6,239 bases of DNA, taken from contig CALWVC010000087.1 in NCBI GenBank assembly GCA_944384865.1, positions 1 through 6,239 on the forward strand, written 5' to 3'. Positions 1 to 5,038 of the stretch are shown piece after piece. The notes beneath the pieces were generated by a model. It had not been told where the DNA came from, did no database searches, and saw only the letters and a list, made by a program, of their open reading frames with translations. Origin of the DNA: an uncultured Clostridia bacterium. GTDB lineage: Bacteria > Bacillota > Clostridia > Oscillospirales > Acutalibacteraceae. Every line of letters starts with the position of its first letter. Positions within the stretch are counted from its first letter, which is position 1. The position numbers were made by a program, and so were the translations under genes.

Positions 1-1053
1 CGTGGATGCGCCGGTCGATTTTACATAATAGACGTTATAGGTGCCGCCGGCGTCCGGCGTGATGGTCAGCGGGTCGTCATGAGAGTAATTTTTGATCTTG
101 TCGATATACTCCTCTAAACACAGGTTATTTTTCATGATATAATCCGCATGCGGAATACCGACCTGCCGAAAATGCCAGGGCTCGGCATTTACGCGGGTAA
201 TATCGTATTTATCCGCCTGATAGCGCAGGATGAAACCATATTTATGGCAGTTTTTCGAAAACCACGCCTGGTTGCCTTTGCCGGTAAAGGCGGCGCTGCC
301 GTAAGCGTTGGTATTAAAATCAATGGAAAAACCGGTATGATGCTCGCTGTAGCCCGGCCTGGTAAACCATTTGAGCGTTTCTTCCAGCCCGTTTTCGGCA
401 ACGCTGTTGTCGAAATTGCGCTTTTGGGTGGCGATGGTGCGGTAGCCGCTGCAGACCTGTAAATATTCGTTCGGATAGATGTTTTTAAAATCGGCGGTCA
501 TGCGGTTGAATTCTTTCAATGTGAACCGGTCAGCGTCCAGATTGTTGTAGGCAATTTTATAAGCGCGGCCGGAAAACGCGTTCATCAACACATGATCGGT
601 AGGCTGGCTTTCATCATAATTATAATTGTTATTCACCAGAATCTGCAGGCCATATTTAACTTCCTTTTGGGTTTTGGTGACACTACCGGAAACAGGCACA
701 GTCAACAGGCTGCCGGTATAAAGCATGTTGTCTGAAGAGCCGGAGACGCTGCCGGCCCCGCTTCCAGAGCCGCTGTTGCCGGCGCTGCCGCTGCCGGAGG
801 TGCGGTTGCCAGTGGCGCTACCGGTGGTGGTGCTGGCGGCAGTAGTACTGATCGTAGTGGATTCGGCAGTGGTATCCGCCGGGTGGGTGGAAGCTGTGGC
901 CGTCGTAGTTGTATTCGCAGAATGGGTGGGTTCATCGCCGGAAGTTGCAACGATCACAATCACCGTTATAATAATTACCGCAACCACTGCGCAAACAGCG
1001 ATTGTAAAGGGCAGGTAATTGGCTTTTCTTCTGGCATGCCGGTAAGCGGGCAA
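1..1053 (-). CDS. Membrane-anchored D-alanyl-D-alanine carboxypeptidase, M15B/VanY type (partial, C-terminus off the left edge)
   Basis: M15B metallopeptidases of this type remove the terminal D-Ala from peptidoglycan stem peptides outside the membrane. The 351 visible codons start with a TTG at 1053, 7 nt after a perfect AGGAGG. Residues 5-10 are basic (RHARRK) and about 13-37 form one hydrophobic segment, so the protein is probably an N-in, C-out membrane anchor. Residues 41-108 are a Thr/Ser/Gly-rich linker and about 130-310 the catalytic domain. Its motifs are SGYRT (202-206), SEHHTGFSID (236-245; zinc ligands expected at H238 and D245) and EPWH (291-294; catalytic E291, zinc ligand H294). 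All key residues are present. A further segment continues past residue 311 off the window, so a C-terminal extension is possible. The first in-frame ATG (residue 110) would remove the anchor, so the TTG start is preferred. The family is clear; the exact substrate, and any role in glycopeptide resistance, cannot be told. Confidence 0.93.
   Translation of the reverse strand, partial: MPAYRHARRKANYLPFTIAVCAVVAVIIITVIVIVATSGDEPTHSANTTTTATASTHPADTTAESTTISTTAASTTTGSATGNRTSGSGSAGNSGSGSGAGSVSGSSDNMLYTGSLLTVPVSGSVTKTQKEVKYGLQILVNNNYNYDESQPTDHVLMNAFSGRAYKIAYNNLDADRFTLKEFNRMTADFKNIYPNEYLQVCSGYRTIATQKRNFDNSVAENGLEETLKWFTRPGYSEHHTGFSIDFNTNAYGSAAFTGKGNQAWFSKNCHKYGFILRYQADKYDITRVNAEPWHFRQVGIPHADYIMKNNLCLEEYIDKIKNYSHDDPLTITPDAGGTYNVYYVKSTGAST
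730..933 (-). other. Low-complexity Thr/Ser/Gly linker coding region
   Basis: This stretch encodes residues 41-108 of the carboxypeptidase. The first half is dominated by Thr, Ser and Ala (runs such as NTTTTATAST); the second half is Gly/Ser-rich (SGSGSAGNSGSGSG). It probably acts as a flexible spacer carrying the catalytic domain from the membrane into the wall. The repetitive codons make it a likely site of length variation between strains (inference). Confidence 0.75.
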
Positions 1054-1060
1054 AATAATC

Positions 1061-1066
1061 CCTCCT
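1061..1066 (-). promoter_or_regulatory. Ribosome binding site that fixes the TTG start of the carboxypeptidase
   Basis: On the minus strand this reads AGGAGG, a perfect anti-16S match, 7 nt before the TTG at 1053. No ATG lies at a suitable distance. The next codons encode the basic residues and membrane segment expected of this kind of protein. Confidence 0.85.
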
Positions 1067-1083
1067 GAAAAAGACAATATTTA

Positions 1084-1112
1084 TTGCGTTTTAGACGCGG
1101 TTCATGTATAAT
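1084..1112 (+). promoter_or_regulatory. Probable sigma-A promoter of glyA
   Basis: TTGCGT (1084-1089) and a consensus TATAAT (1107-1112) are separated by exactly 17 nt. Transcription would start near 1119, giving a 5' untranslated region of about 50 nt that contains two palindromes. No riboswitch-sized structure fits in this leader. Confidence 0.6.
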
Positions 1113-1123
1113 AATTTTAATAT

Positions 1124-1136
1124 TGTTATTATAACA
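1124..1136. promoter_or_regulatory. 13-bp palindrome (possible operator)
   Basis: TGTTAT-T-ATAACA is a perfect inverted repeat with a 1-nt centre. It covers the divergent -10 element and sits just after the inferred glyA start point, where a bound repressor could block both promoters. I cannot assign it to a regulator family, and AT-rich palindromes arise easily by chance. Confidence 0.35.
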
Positions 1137-1156
1137 CACCCGTGTGTAAATTGAAA
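1128..1156 (-). promoter_or_regulatory. Possible divergent promoter for the carboxypeptidase gene
   Basis: Read on the minus strand, a TATAAT lies at 1133-1128 with a weak -35 (TTTCAA, 1156-1151) 17 nt upstream. The -10 is perfect but the -35 matches the consensus at only three positions. It lies inside the glyA leader, so the two transcripts would start from overlapping DNA. Confidence 0.4.
1134..1147. promoter_or_regulatory. 14-bp palindrome ACACAC-CC-GTGTGT (possible operator)
   Basis: Two perfect 6-bp half-sites are separated by CC. The site is in the glyA leader, about 22 nt before the start codon, and within the spacer of the proposed divergent promoter. A 2-nt loop is too small for a good RNA hairpin, so a DNA-binding site is the more natural reading. 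The regulator is unknown. Confidence 0.35.
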
Positions 1157-1168
1157 GGATGTTTTTAG

Positions 1169-2419
1169 ATGTATGCTGATCTGATGGATACCATTGGTTT
1201 TGTAGCAAAAACCGACAAAACCGTAGCCGATGCCATGGCCGCAGAACTGGGCCGCCAGCGGCGGAACATTGAGTTGATCGCTTCGGAAAATTTTGTTTCC
1301 CCGGCGGTGATGGCGGCGATGGGCAGTGTGCTGACCAACAAGTATGCCGAGGGATACCCCGGCAAGCGGTATTACGGCGGCTGCGAGTGTGTTGATGTGA
1401 TTGAGAATATTGCCATCGATCGCGCCAAGGAGCTGTTCGGCGCTGAATTTGCCAATGTGCAGCCTCACTCCGGCGCGCAGGCCAATCAGGCGGTATATTT
1501 CTCGTTTTTAAAGCCGGGGGATACCGTCATGGGCATGAACCTGGCGCACGGCGGCCATCTGACCCACGGTTCGCCGGTGAATATGTCCGGCGCGACCTAT
1601 CATTTTGTGCCTTACGGCGTTGACGATGACGGTTATATCAATTACGATCGGATGGAGCAGACCGCCAAAGAATGCCAGCCGAAAATGATTGTGGCGGGTG
1701 CGTCGGCGTATCCCCGGATTATTGATTTTGAGCGGATCGCTGCGATTGCCAAAAGCGTCGGAGCGCTGTTTATGGTAGATATGGCGCATATCGCCGGGTT
1801 GGTGGCGGCCGGGTTGCATCCCAATCCGGTAGAGTATGCGGATATTGTAACCACGACGACTCATAAAACGCTGCGCGGCCCCAGAGGCGGCCTGATTTTG
1901 TGCAAAGAGGAATATGGCAAAGCGGTCAATAAAGGCGTATTCCCCGGGACACAGGGCGGCCCGCTGATGCATGTGATTGCGGCCAAGGCGGTCTGTTTCG
2001 GCGAGGCGCTGACCGATGGGTTTAAGGCTTATCAGCAGCAGATTGTTAAAAACGCCAAAGCGCTGGCAAACGGCCTTGTTTCCAGAGGACACAAGCTGGT
2101 GTCCGGCGGGACAGACAATCATCTGATGCTGCTGGACCTGATCGGCACCGGTGTGACCGGCAAAGAGTTGCAGAGCCGGTTGGATGCGGTGTATATCACG
2201 GCCAATAAAAACGCGATTCCCAATGATCCGGAGAGCCCGTTCGTGACCAGCGGCGTGCGGTTGGGAACACCCGCCGCGACATCCCGCGGGCTGCAGGAAG
2301 AGGATTTTGATGTGATCGCAGAGTGTATCCATCTTGCGATTGTGGATTTTGACGGGCAGGCGGACCGGATTCGCGCCATGGTAAACGGCATCTGTGAAAA
2401 ATATCCGTTGTATGAATAA
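1169..2419 (+). CDS. glyA: Serine hydroxymethyltransferase
   Basis: GlyA is a cytosolic, PLP-dependent, fold-type I enzyme that interconverts serine plus tetrahydrofolate with glycine plus 5,10-methylene-tetrahydrofolate, the main source of one-carbon units. The protein is 416 residues, the usual bacterial length (about 410-420), and complete. Visible landmarks are IELIASENFVS (34-44), NKYAEGYPGKRYYGG (57-71, with the active-site Glu and Tyr residues), HSGAQAN (100-106), VDMAHIAG (203-210, Asp204 expected to hold the pyridine nitrogen), TTTTHKTLRGPRGG (228-241, Lys233 forming the Schiff base) and SGVRLGTPA (361-369, Arg364 binding the substrate carboxylate). The start at 1169 is preceded by AAAGGA with 9-10 nt spacing; an ATG five codons later is possible but less well placed. 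It is transcribed away from the carboxypeptidase gene and followed by a 191-nt gap. Confidence 0.98.
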   Translation: MYADLMDTIGFVAKTDKTVADAMAAELGRQRRNIELIASENFVSPAVMAAMGSVLTNKYAEGYPGKRYYGGCECVDVIENIAIDRAKELFGAEFANVQPHSGAQANQAVYFSFLKPGDTVMGMNLAHGGHLTHGSPVNMSGATYHFVPYGVDDDGYINYDRMEQTAKECQPKMIVAGASAYPRIIDFERIAAIAKSVGALFMVDMAHIAGLVAAGLHPNPVEYADIVTTTTHKTLRGPRGGLILCKEEYGKAVNKGVFPGTQGGPLMHVIAAKAVCFGEALTDGFKAYQQQIVKNAKALANGLVSRGHKLVSGGTDNHLMLLDLIGTGVTGKELQSRLDAVYITANKNAIPNDPESPFVTSGVRLGTPAATSRGLQEEDFDVIAECIHLAIVDFDGQADRIRAMVNGICEKYPLYE

Positions 2420-2457
2420 TTTTTGCCGAACTCTTTGATACCGTCGGGTTCGCGCGG

Positions 2458-2487
2458 TTGTACCGGCTTTGATATGGAATATATACT
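2458..2487 (+). promoter_or_regulatory. Possible promoter for rarA
   Basis: TTGTAC (2458-2463) and TATACT (2482-2487) are 18 nt apart, in the only AT-rich part of the gap after glyA. The -10 differs from consensus at one position and the -35 keeps the TTG. If used, transcription would start near 2494, just before the hairpin at 2500-2540. Confidence 0.35.
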
Positions 2488-2499
2488 GCAATTACGGAT

Positions 2500-2543
2500 A
2501 CGGCGGGGGCCGGGCGGTCTGTCGTTCGGGGCTCCGCCGTTTT
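2500..2543 (+). terminator. GC-rich hairpin with a short T run after glyA (possible terminator)
   Basis: ACGGCGG (2500-2506) pairs perfectly with CCGCCGT (2534-2540). One G-T pair, one G-C pair, and two further C-G pairs past a mismatch continue the stem. Only four T follow (2540-2543), so termination would be weak. It could be the glyA terminator, or a leader element of rarA if the promoter just upstream is real. Confidence 0.4.
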
Positions 2544-2610
2544 GCAGGATGGTATTTTCGGCCGGCCGGCATCTATGAAGTGCGTCTTGCAAACCGAGAG
2601 GAGGAGTTTT

Positions 2611-3888
2611 ATGGCTGCGCCTTTGGCGGACCGGCTGCGTCCCAAAACGCTGGAGGAAATGGTGGGGCAGCAGCATCTGATCGGTCCGGGGAAACCGTTG
2701 TATAATATCATCAACGGCGGGACAATTCCCAATATGCTGTTTTACGGGCCATCCGGCGTGGGCAAGACTACGCTGGCGCGGATTATCGCCGAAAATGCCG
2801 GTATGCGCCTGCATAAATTAAACGGCACATCGGCTTCTACCGCAGATATCCGGGCGGTCATTGACGAAACCGGCACGTTGGCCGGCATGAACGGCATTTT
2901 GTTATATCTCGACGAGATCCAGTATCTGAATAAAAAGCAGCAGCAGTCGCTGCTGGAATTTATCGAAAACGGGTCGATTACGCTGATCGCATCCACGACG
3001 GAAAACCCATATTTTTATGTATACAGCGCTATTTTGAGCCGCTGCACGGTGTTTGAGTTTAAGTCGGTTACGGCCGAAGAGATTGTACCGGCAGTTCACC
3101 GGGCGTTTGAGAAGATGCGGCAGGAGTTGGGCGAGATCGAGATCGAACCGGGGGTTGAACAGATTATTGCCACCCGCTGCGGCGGGGACGTCCGCAAAGC
3201 CATCAACGGGGTGGAGATGTGCGTCCTGGGCGCGTCGGAACAAAACGGCGTGCGGCTGGTGACCGCGCAGGCTGCGCGGCAGCTTTCCCAGATGAGCGCA
3301 GCGCGGTATGACCGGGACGGCGACGAGCATTATGATATCGTTTCGGCATATCAAAAATCCATGCGCGGCTCAGATCCGGACGCGGCGCTGCACTATCTGG
3401 CGCGGCTGCTGACTGCGGGCGATCTGCCCTCGGCCTGCCGGCGGCTGATGGTGTGCGCCTGTGAGGACGTGGGGCTGGCATATCCGCAGATCATTCCGAT
3501 TGTCAAAGCCGCGGTAGATGCGGCGCTGATGGTGGGGCTGCCCGAGGCGCGGATCCCGCTGGCGGACGCGGTTGTATTGGTCGCCACCGCGCCCAAATCC
3601 AATTCGGCATATAACGCGATCAACGCGGCCATGGCAGATGTGGAGCAGGGTAACTATGGCCCGATTCCCCGGCAGCTGCAAAATAAGCATTACGACGGGG
3701 CGGATAATCCAAACAAAGGGCAGTTTTATAATTATCCTCATAACTATCCAAATCACTATGTCAAACAGCAATATCTGCCGGATAAGCTCAAGAACACGCG
3801 CTATTACCAGTTTGGCGACAATAAAAATGAACAGGCGTTTAAAGCCTATATGGATCGAATCAAGGGCACAGACGCTACATCAGATTAA
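2611..3888 (+). CDS. rarA: RarA/MgsA, replication-associated recombination AAA+ ATPase
   Basis: RarA (MgsA, YcaJ) is a cytosolic clamp-loader-like ATPase that acts on stalled replication forks and single-stranded gaps. The 425-residue protein is in the normal range of about 420-450. Walker A is GPSGVGKTT (46-54), Walker B is LLYLDEIQ (97-104), sensor 1 is STTENPYF (128-135), the probable arginine finger is R144 in LSRC, and sensor 2 is GGDVRKAING (191-200). The C-terminal part carries the family hallmarks SMRGSDPDAALHYLARLL (250-267), CEDVGLAYP (284-292) and YNYPHNYPNHYV (373-384). The start at 2611 follows AGGAGG at 2599-2604 with 6 nt spacing. An in-frame ATG at 2542 would add 23 residues unlike the family N-terminus and has no ribosome binding site. 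The nitroreductase gene starts 22 nt after the stop, so the two probably share a transcript. Confidence 0.96.
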   Translation: MAAPLADRLRPKTLEEMVGQQHLIGPGKPLYNIINGGTIPNMLFYGPSGVGKTTLARIIAENAGMRLHKLNGTSASTADIRAVIDETGTLAGMNGILLYLDEIQYLNKKQQQSLLEFIENGSITLIASTTENPYFYVYSAILSRCTVFEFKSVTAEEIVPAVHRAFEKMRQELGEIEIEPGVEQIIATRCGGDVRKAINGVEMCVLGASEQNGVRLVTAQAARQLSQMSAARYDRDGDEHYDIVSAYQKSMRGSDPDAALHYLARLLTAGDLPSACRRLMVCACEDVGLAYPQIIPIVKAAVDAALMVGLPEARIPLADAVVLVATAPKSNSAYNAINAAMADVEQGNYGPIPRQLQNKHYDGADNPNKGQFYNYPHNYPNHYVKQQYLPDKLKNTRYYQFGDNKNEQAFKAYMDRIKGTDATSD

Positions 3889-3910
3889 ATAGCAGAAAGG
3901 GAGACGATTT

Positions 3911-4438
3911 ATGAACGAGGTTATGGAATGTATTATGAACCGGCGCAGTGTGCGGTCATATAATGACGAGCTGCCTACCGGCGAACAGCTGGAAACGATC
4001 ATCAAGGCCGGCCTGTATGCCGCCAGCGGCATGAACGACCAGCCATGGTATTTTGCGGCGGTGCAGCAGCCACAGCTGGTTGCGCAGGCACGCGAGTTGT
4101 TGGGCGGCGACCCGTTTTACGGTGCGAATACCATTATTTTTGCCTTTGTAGATCCACAGGCGCATACGCCGATGCAGTCGGTCAGTCTGGCGCTGGGCAA
4201 TATGATGCTTGCGGCAGAATCGCTGGGCGTGTGCAGTTGCTGGATCAACGCGCCGTCTAAAGGGATGTTCGATTCACAGCAGGGGCAGGCGTTTGCCGGG
4301 CAACTGGGTGTTCCGGCGGGCTACCGCTGTGCCGGTTCGCTGGCGGTGGGCTTTACCGACCAGTCAATTCCCGCGGCAAAACCCCGGCGCGCGGGCACCT
4401 ATAAAATTTTCAAATGCGCCCAGCAGTACGAGAACTGA
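3911..4438 (+). CDS. Nitroreductase-family FMN flavoprotein
   Basis: This 175-residue protein belongs to the FMN-dependent nitroreductase superfamily, homodimeric cytosolic oxidoreductases that use NAD(P)H to reduce nitro compounds, quinones or flavins. Motifs seen are RRSVRSY (11-17, FMN phosphate-binding basic residues), AASGMNDQPWYF (37-48, the flavin-contacting N-x-QPW element), YGANTIIFAF (70-79) and LALGNMMLAAESLGVCSCWI (93-112, dimer helix and following strand). It is at the short end for the family, without a ferredoxin domain. AAAGGGAG (3896-3903) lies 7 nt before the start. The gap to rarA is 22 nt with no terminator, so it is likely translated from the rarA transcript. Substrate cannot be inferred, and no functional link to RarA is known to me. 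Confidence 0.9.
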   Translation: MNEVMECIMNRRSVRSYNDELPTGEQLETIIKAGLYAASGMNDQPWYFAAVQQPQLVAQARELLGGDPFYGANTIIFAFVDPQAHTPMQSVSLALGNMMLAAESLGVCSCWINAPSKGMFDSQQGQAFAGQLGVPAGYRCAGSLAVGFTDQSIPAAKPRRAGTYKIFKCAQQYEN

Positions 4439-4677
4439 ACCTTTGCGCTGCATCGGAACCGGATCAGGCGGCTATCGCCCGGTTGTTGGCTTCGGCTTTC
4501 ATACGGGCCTTTGACACTGTTGGCAGCACGCCGGCGGTACGCGCGGCTGTTTTAGGCGGGCGTCATCCGACCCCGGCGCAATCGGCGCAGATAAGTTATA
4601 TCGCGTTTGTGGCGGTGGGCGCCGCGTGTCGCCGGCCATTTCAGGCGTTTCACCGACACATGCGCGCGATACATTAA
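4414..4677 (+). CDS. Doubtful 87-codon reading frame, possible gene remnant
   Basis: I do not recognise this protein. It starts 25 nt inside the nitroreductase gene, with no ribosome binding site, and ends in TAA at 4677. From about codon 13 on, the third positions are mostly G or C, as in the real genes nearby, which hints at coding origin. Residues 8-32 (from LNLCAASEPDQ to AFIRAF) vaguely resemble the first strand and helix of a GNAT acetyltransferase, but the rest has no acetyl-CoA-binding loop. The tail is Arg/His-rich and unlike a folded domain. It could be the degraded N-terminus of a gene, a real small protein translationally coupled to the nitroreductase, or chance. I favour a remnant or chance. 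Confidence 0.25.
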   Translation: MRPAVRELNLCAASEPDQAAIARLLASAFIRAFDTVGSTPAVRAAVLGGRHPTPAQSAQISYIAFVAVGAACRRPFQAFHRHMRAIH

Positions 4678-4729
4678 AAATAAAAAACGCTGTTTTCATT
4701 CGCTCCTGACGGAAAAAATAAAAACAGCG
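4676..4729 (-). terminator. Strong intrinsic terminator facing left
   Basis: CGCTGTTTT (4688-4696) and AAAACAGCG (4721-4729) form a perfect 9-bp stem, extended by ATT/AAT past one mismatch. Only on the minus strand is it followed by a T run: TTTTTTATTTTT, complementary to 4687-4676. Read rightward, the stem is followed by GGGCATG and would not terminate. No minus-strand gene is visible between here and the permease gene. Confidence 0.7.
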
Positions 4730-4864
4730 GGCATGAAGAAGTTTGATGCAAACGCGTTGATCTCTTCTTTAGCCACGATTAGTGTACCGAGATGCAACGG
4801 GAATATACATGTTTATTAAAAAAATCGGTAATTGTTGAAATTTGTATTGAAAAAAGCCTAAATT
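4676..4864 (-). ncRNA. Candidate orphan minus-strand RNA
   Basis: Inferred from its ends only. A minus-strand promoter-like pair, TACACA (4899-4894) and TATAAT (4876-4871) with a 17-nt spacer, points left, and the strong terminator at 4676-4729 would end its transcript after about 190 nt. The interval has no convincing minus-strand reading frame with a ribosome binding site. I recognise no known RNA family. The promoter overlaps the rightward permease promoter, so the two may compete. Chance AT-rich matches are a real alternative. Confidence 0.25.
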
Positions 4865-4875
4865 TATGTTATTAT
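4847..4875 (+). promoter_or_regulatory. Extended -10 promoter of the permease gene
   Basis: TTGAAA (4847-4852) and TATTAT (4870-4875) are 17 nt apart, and a TG one base before the -10 (4867-4868) makes it an extended -10 element. Transcription should start near 4882, leaving a leader of about 155 nt before the permease start codon. Confidence 0.6.
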
Positions 4876-4894
4876 ATTGATTGGTTTATTGAAT

Positions 4895-4916
4895 GTGTAG
4901 CGCCCGGGGGCGCCAC
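4895..4916 (+). promoter_or_regulatory. GC-rich hairpin at the 5' end of the permease leader
   Basis: GCGCC (4900-4904) pairs with GGCGC (4909-4913) around a CGGG loop. Past a TA bulge, GTG (4895-4897) pairs with CAC (4914-4916). It begins within about 15 nt of the inferred transcript start and stands out in AT-rich surroundings. It could protect the transcript end or be the sensing part of the leader. It does not look like the PyrR-binding loop as I know it. Confidence 0.5.
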
Positions 4917-4921
4917 GCCGA

Positions 4922-4996
4922 GCCGGATTATAATTGTTTTGAAAGGAGTTTTGTCTTGCCGCCTTTGCGACAAGATTTTTTTTGTGTAAATCCGGC
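4922..4996 (+). promoter_or_regulatory. Long-range 8-bp helix bracketing the leader terminator
   Basis: GCCGGATT (4922-4929) and AATCCGGC (4989-4996) are perfect reverse complements. They enclose a ribosome-binding-site-like AAAGGAG (4942-4948), the terminator hairpin and its T run. The 3' strand lies past the termination point, so this helix can form only in read-through RNA. Its role is unknown. Confidence 0.45.
4954..4983 (+). terminator. Intrinsic terminator inside the permease leader (probable attenuator)
   Basis: TCTTG (4954-4958) pairs with CAAGA (4971-4975), and inside it CGC (4960-4962) pairs with GCG (4967-4969) around a CTTT loop, with one C/A mismatch between the two stems. Eight T follow directly (4976-4983). 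It lies downstream of the permease promoter and 55 nt before the gene, where it can only reduce permease expression unless overcome. That is the arrangement of transcription attenuation. Confidence 0.65.
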
Positions 4997-5009
4997 GGAT
5001 GATTGCTAA
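4956..5009 (+). CDS. Possible 17-residue leader peptide overlapping the attenuator
   Basis: AAAGGAG (4942-4948) is followed after 7 nt by TTG, opening MPPLRQDFFCVNPADDC and ending in TAA at 5009. The frame runs through the terminator hairpin and T run and stops 29 nt before the permease start. Ribosomes on it would prevent the hairpin from forming, as in leader-peptide attenuation. There is no run of a single regulatory amino acid. The good spacing is the only positive evidence, and a chance match is quite possible. Confidence 0.25.
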   Translation: MPPLRQDFFCVNPADDC

Positions 5010-5038
5010 ACAAAAATGAATGATAAAAAGAGGGGATT

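Larger units (their letters stand above)
4678..5038. other. 361-nt intergenic region before the permease gene
   Basis: From left to right it holds a left-facing terminator, an AT-rich stretch of about 120 nt in which I see nothing definite (4730-4846), the permease promoter, and a structured leader with a GC-rich hairpin and an internal terminator. A 28-codon reading frame starting at 4733 has no credible ribosome binding site and is not called. Confidence 0.6.

Noticed and set aside
148..462. Plus-strand 104-codon frame near the left end
   Set aside because: It lies opposite the catalytic domain of the carboxypeptidase, whose zinc and catalytic motifs are in frame on the minus strand.
1508..2491. 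Long minus-strand open frame (327 codons) opposite glyA
   Set aside because: It is antisense to a complete, motif-perfect glyA, is rich in His, Arg and Gln as expected of a mirrored frame, and has no recognisable domain.
2559..2568. CGGCCGGCCG palindrome
   Set aside because: A 10-bp GC palindrome in GC-rich DNA is expected by chance and has no supporting context.
2542..2610. Upstream ATG extending RarA by 23 residues
   Set aside because: No ribosome binding site precedes it, and the added residues are unlike RarA. The ATG at 2611 has a perfect AGGAGG 6 nt upstream.
2420..2610. T-box or other riboswitch in the gap before rarA (prompted by short hairpins at 2427-2452 and 2455-2465)
   Set aside because: No T-box core (GGGTGGNACCGCG-like) is present, the hairpins are short, and the downstream gene is not an amino-acid gene.
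4626..4659. GTGTCG/CGACAC hairpin as a terminator for the rarA-nitroreductase transcript
   Set aside because: A 6-bp stem with a 22-nt loop and no T run after it. It also lies within the doubtful reading frame.
4733..4819. 28-codon frame starting MKKFDANALI
   Set aside because: No proper ribosome binding site, very short, and no recognisable feature.
4792..4989. 65-codon plus-strand frame across the permease promoter and leader
   Set aside because: It spans the promoter -35 and -10, the hairpin and the terminator, and lacks a ribosome binding site, so it is not a credible gene.
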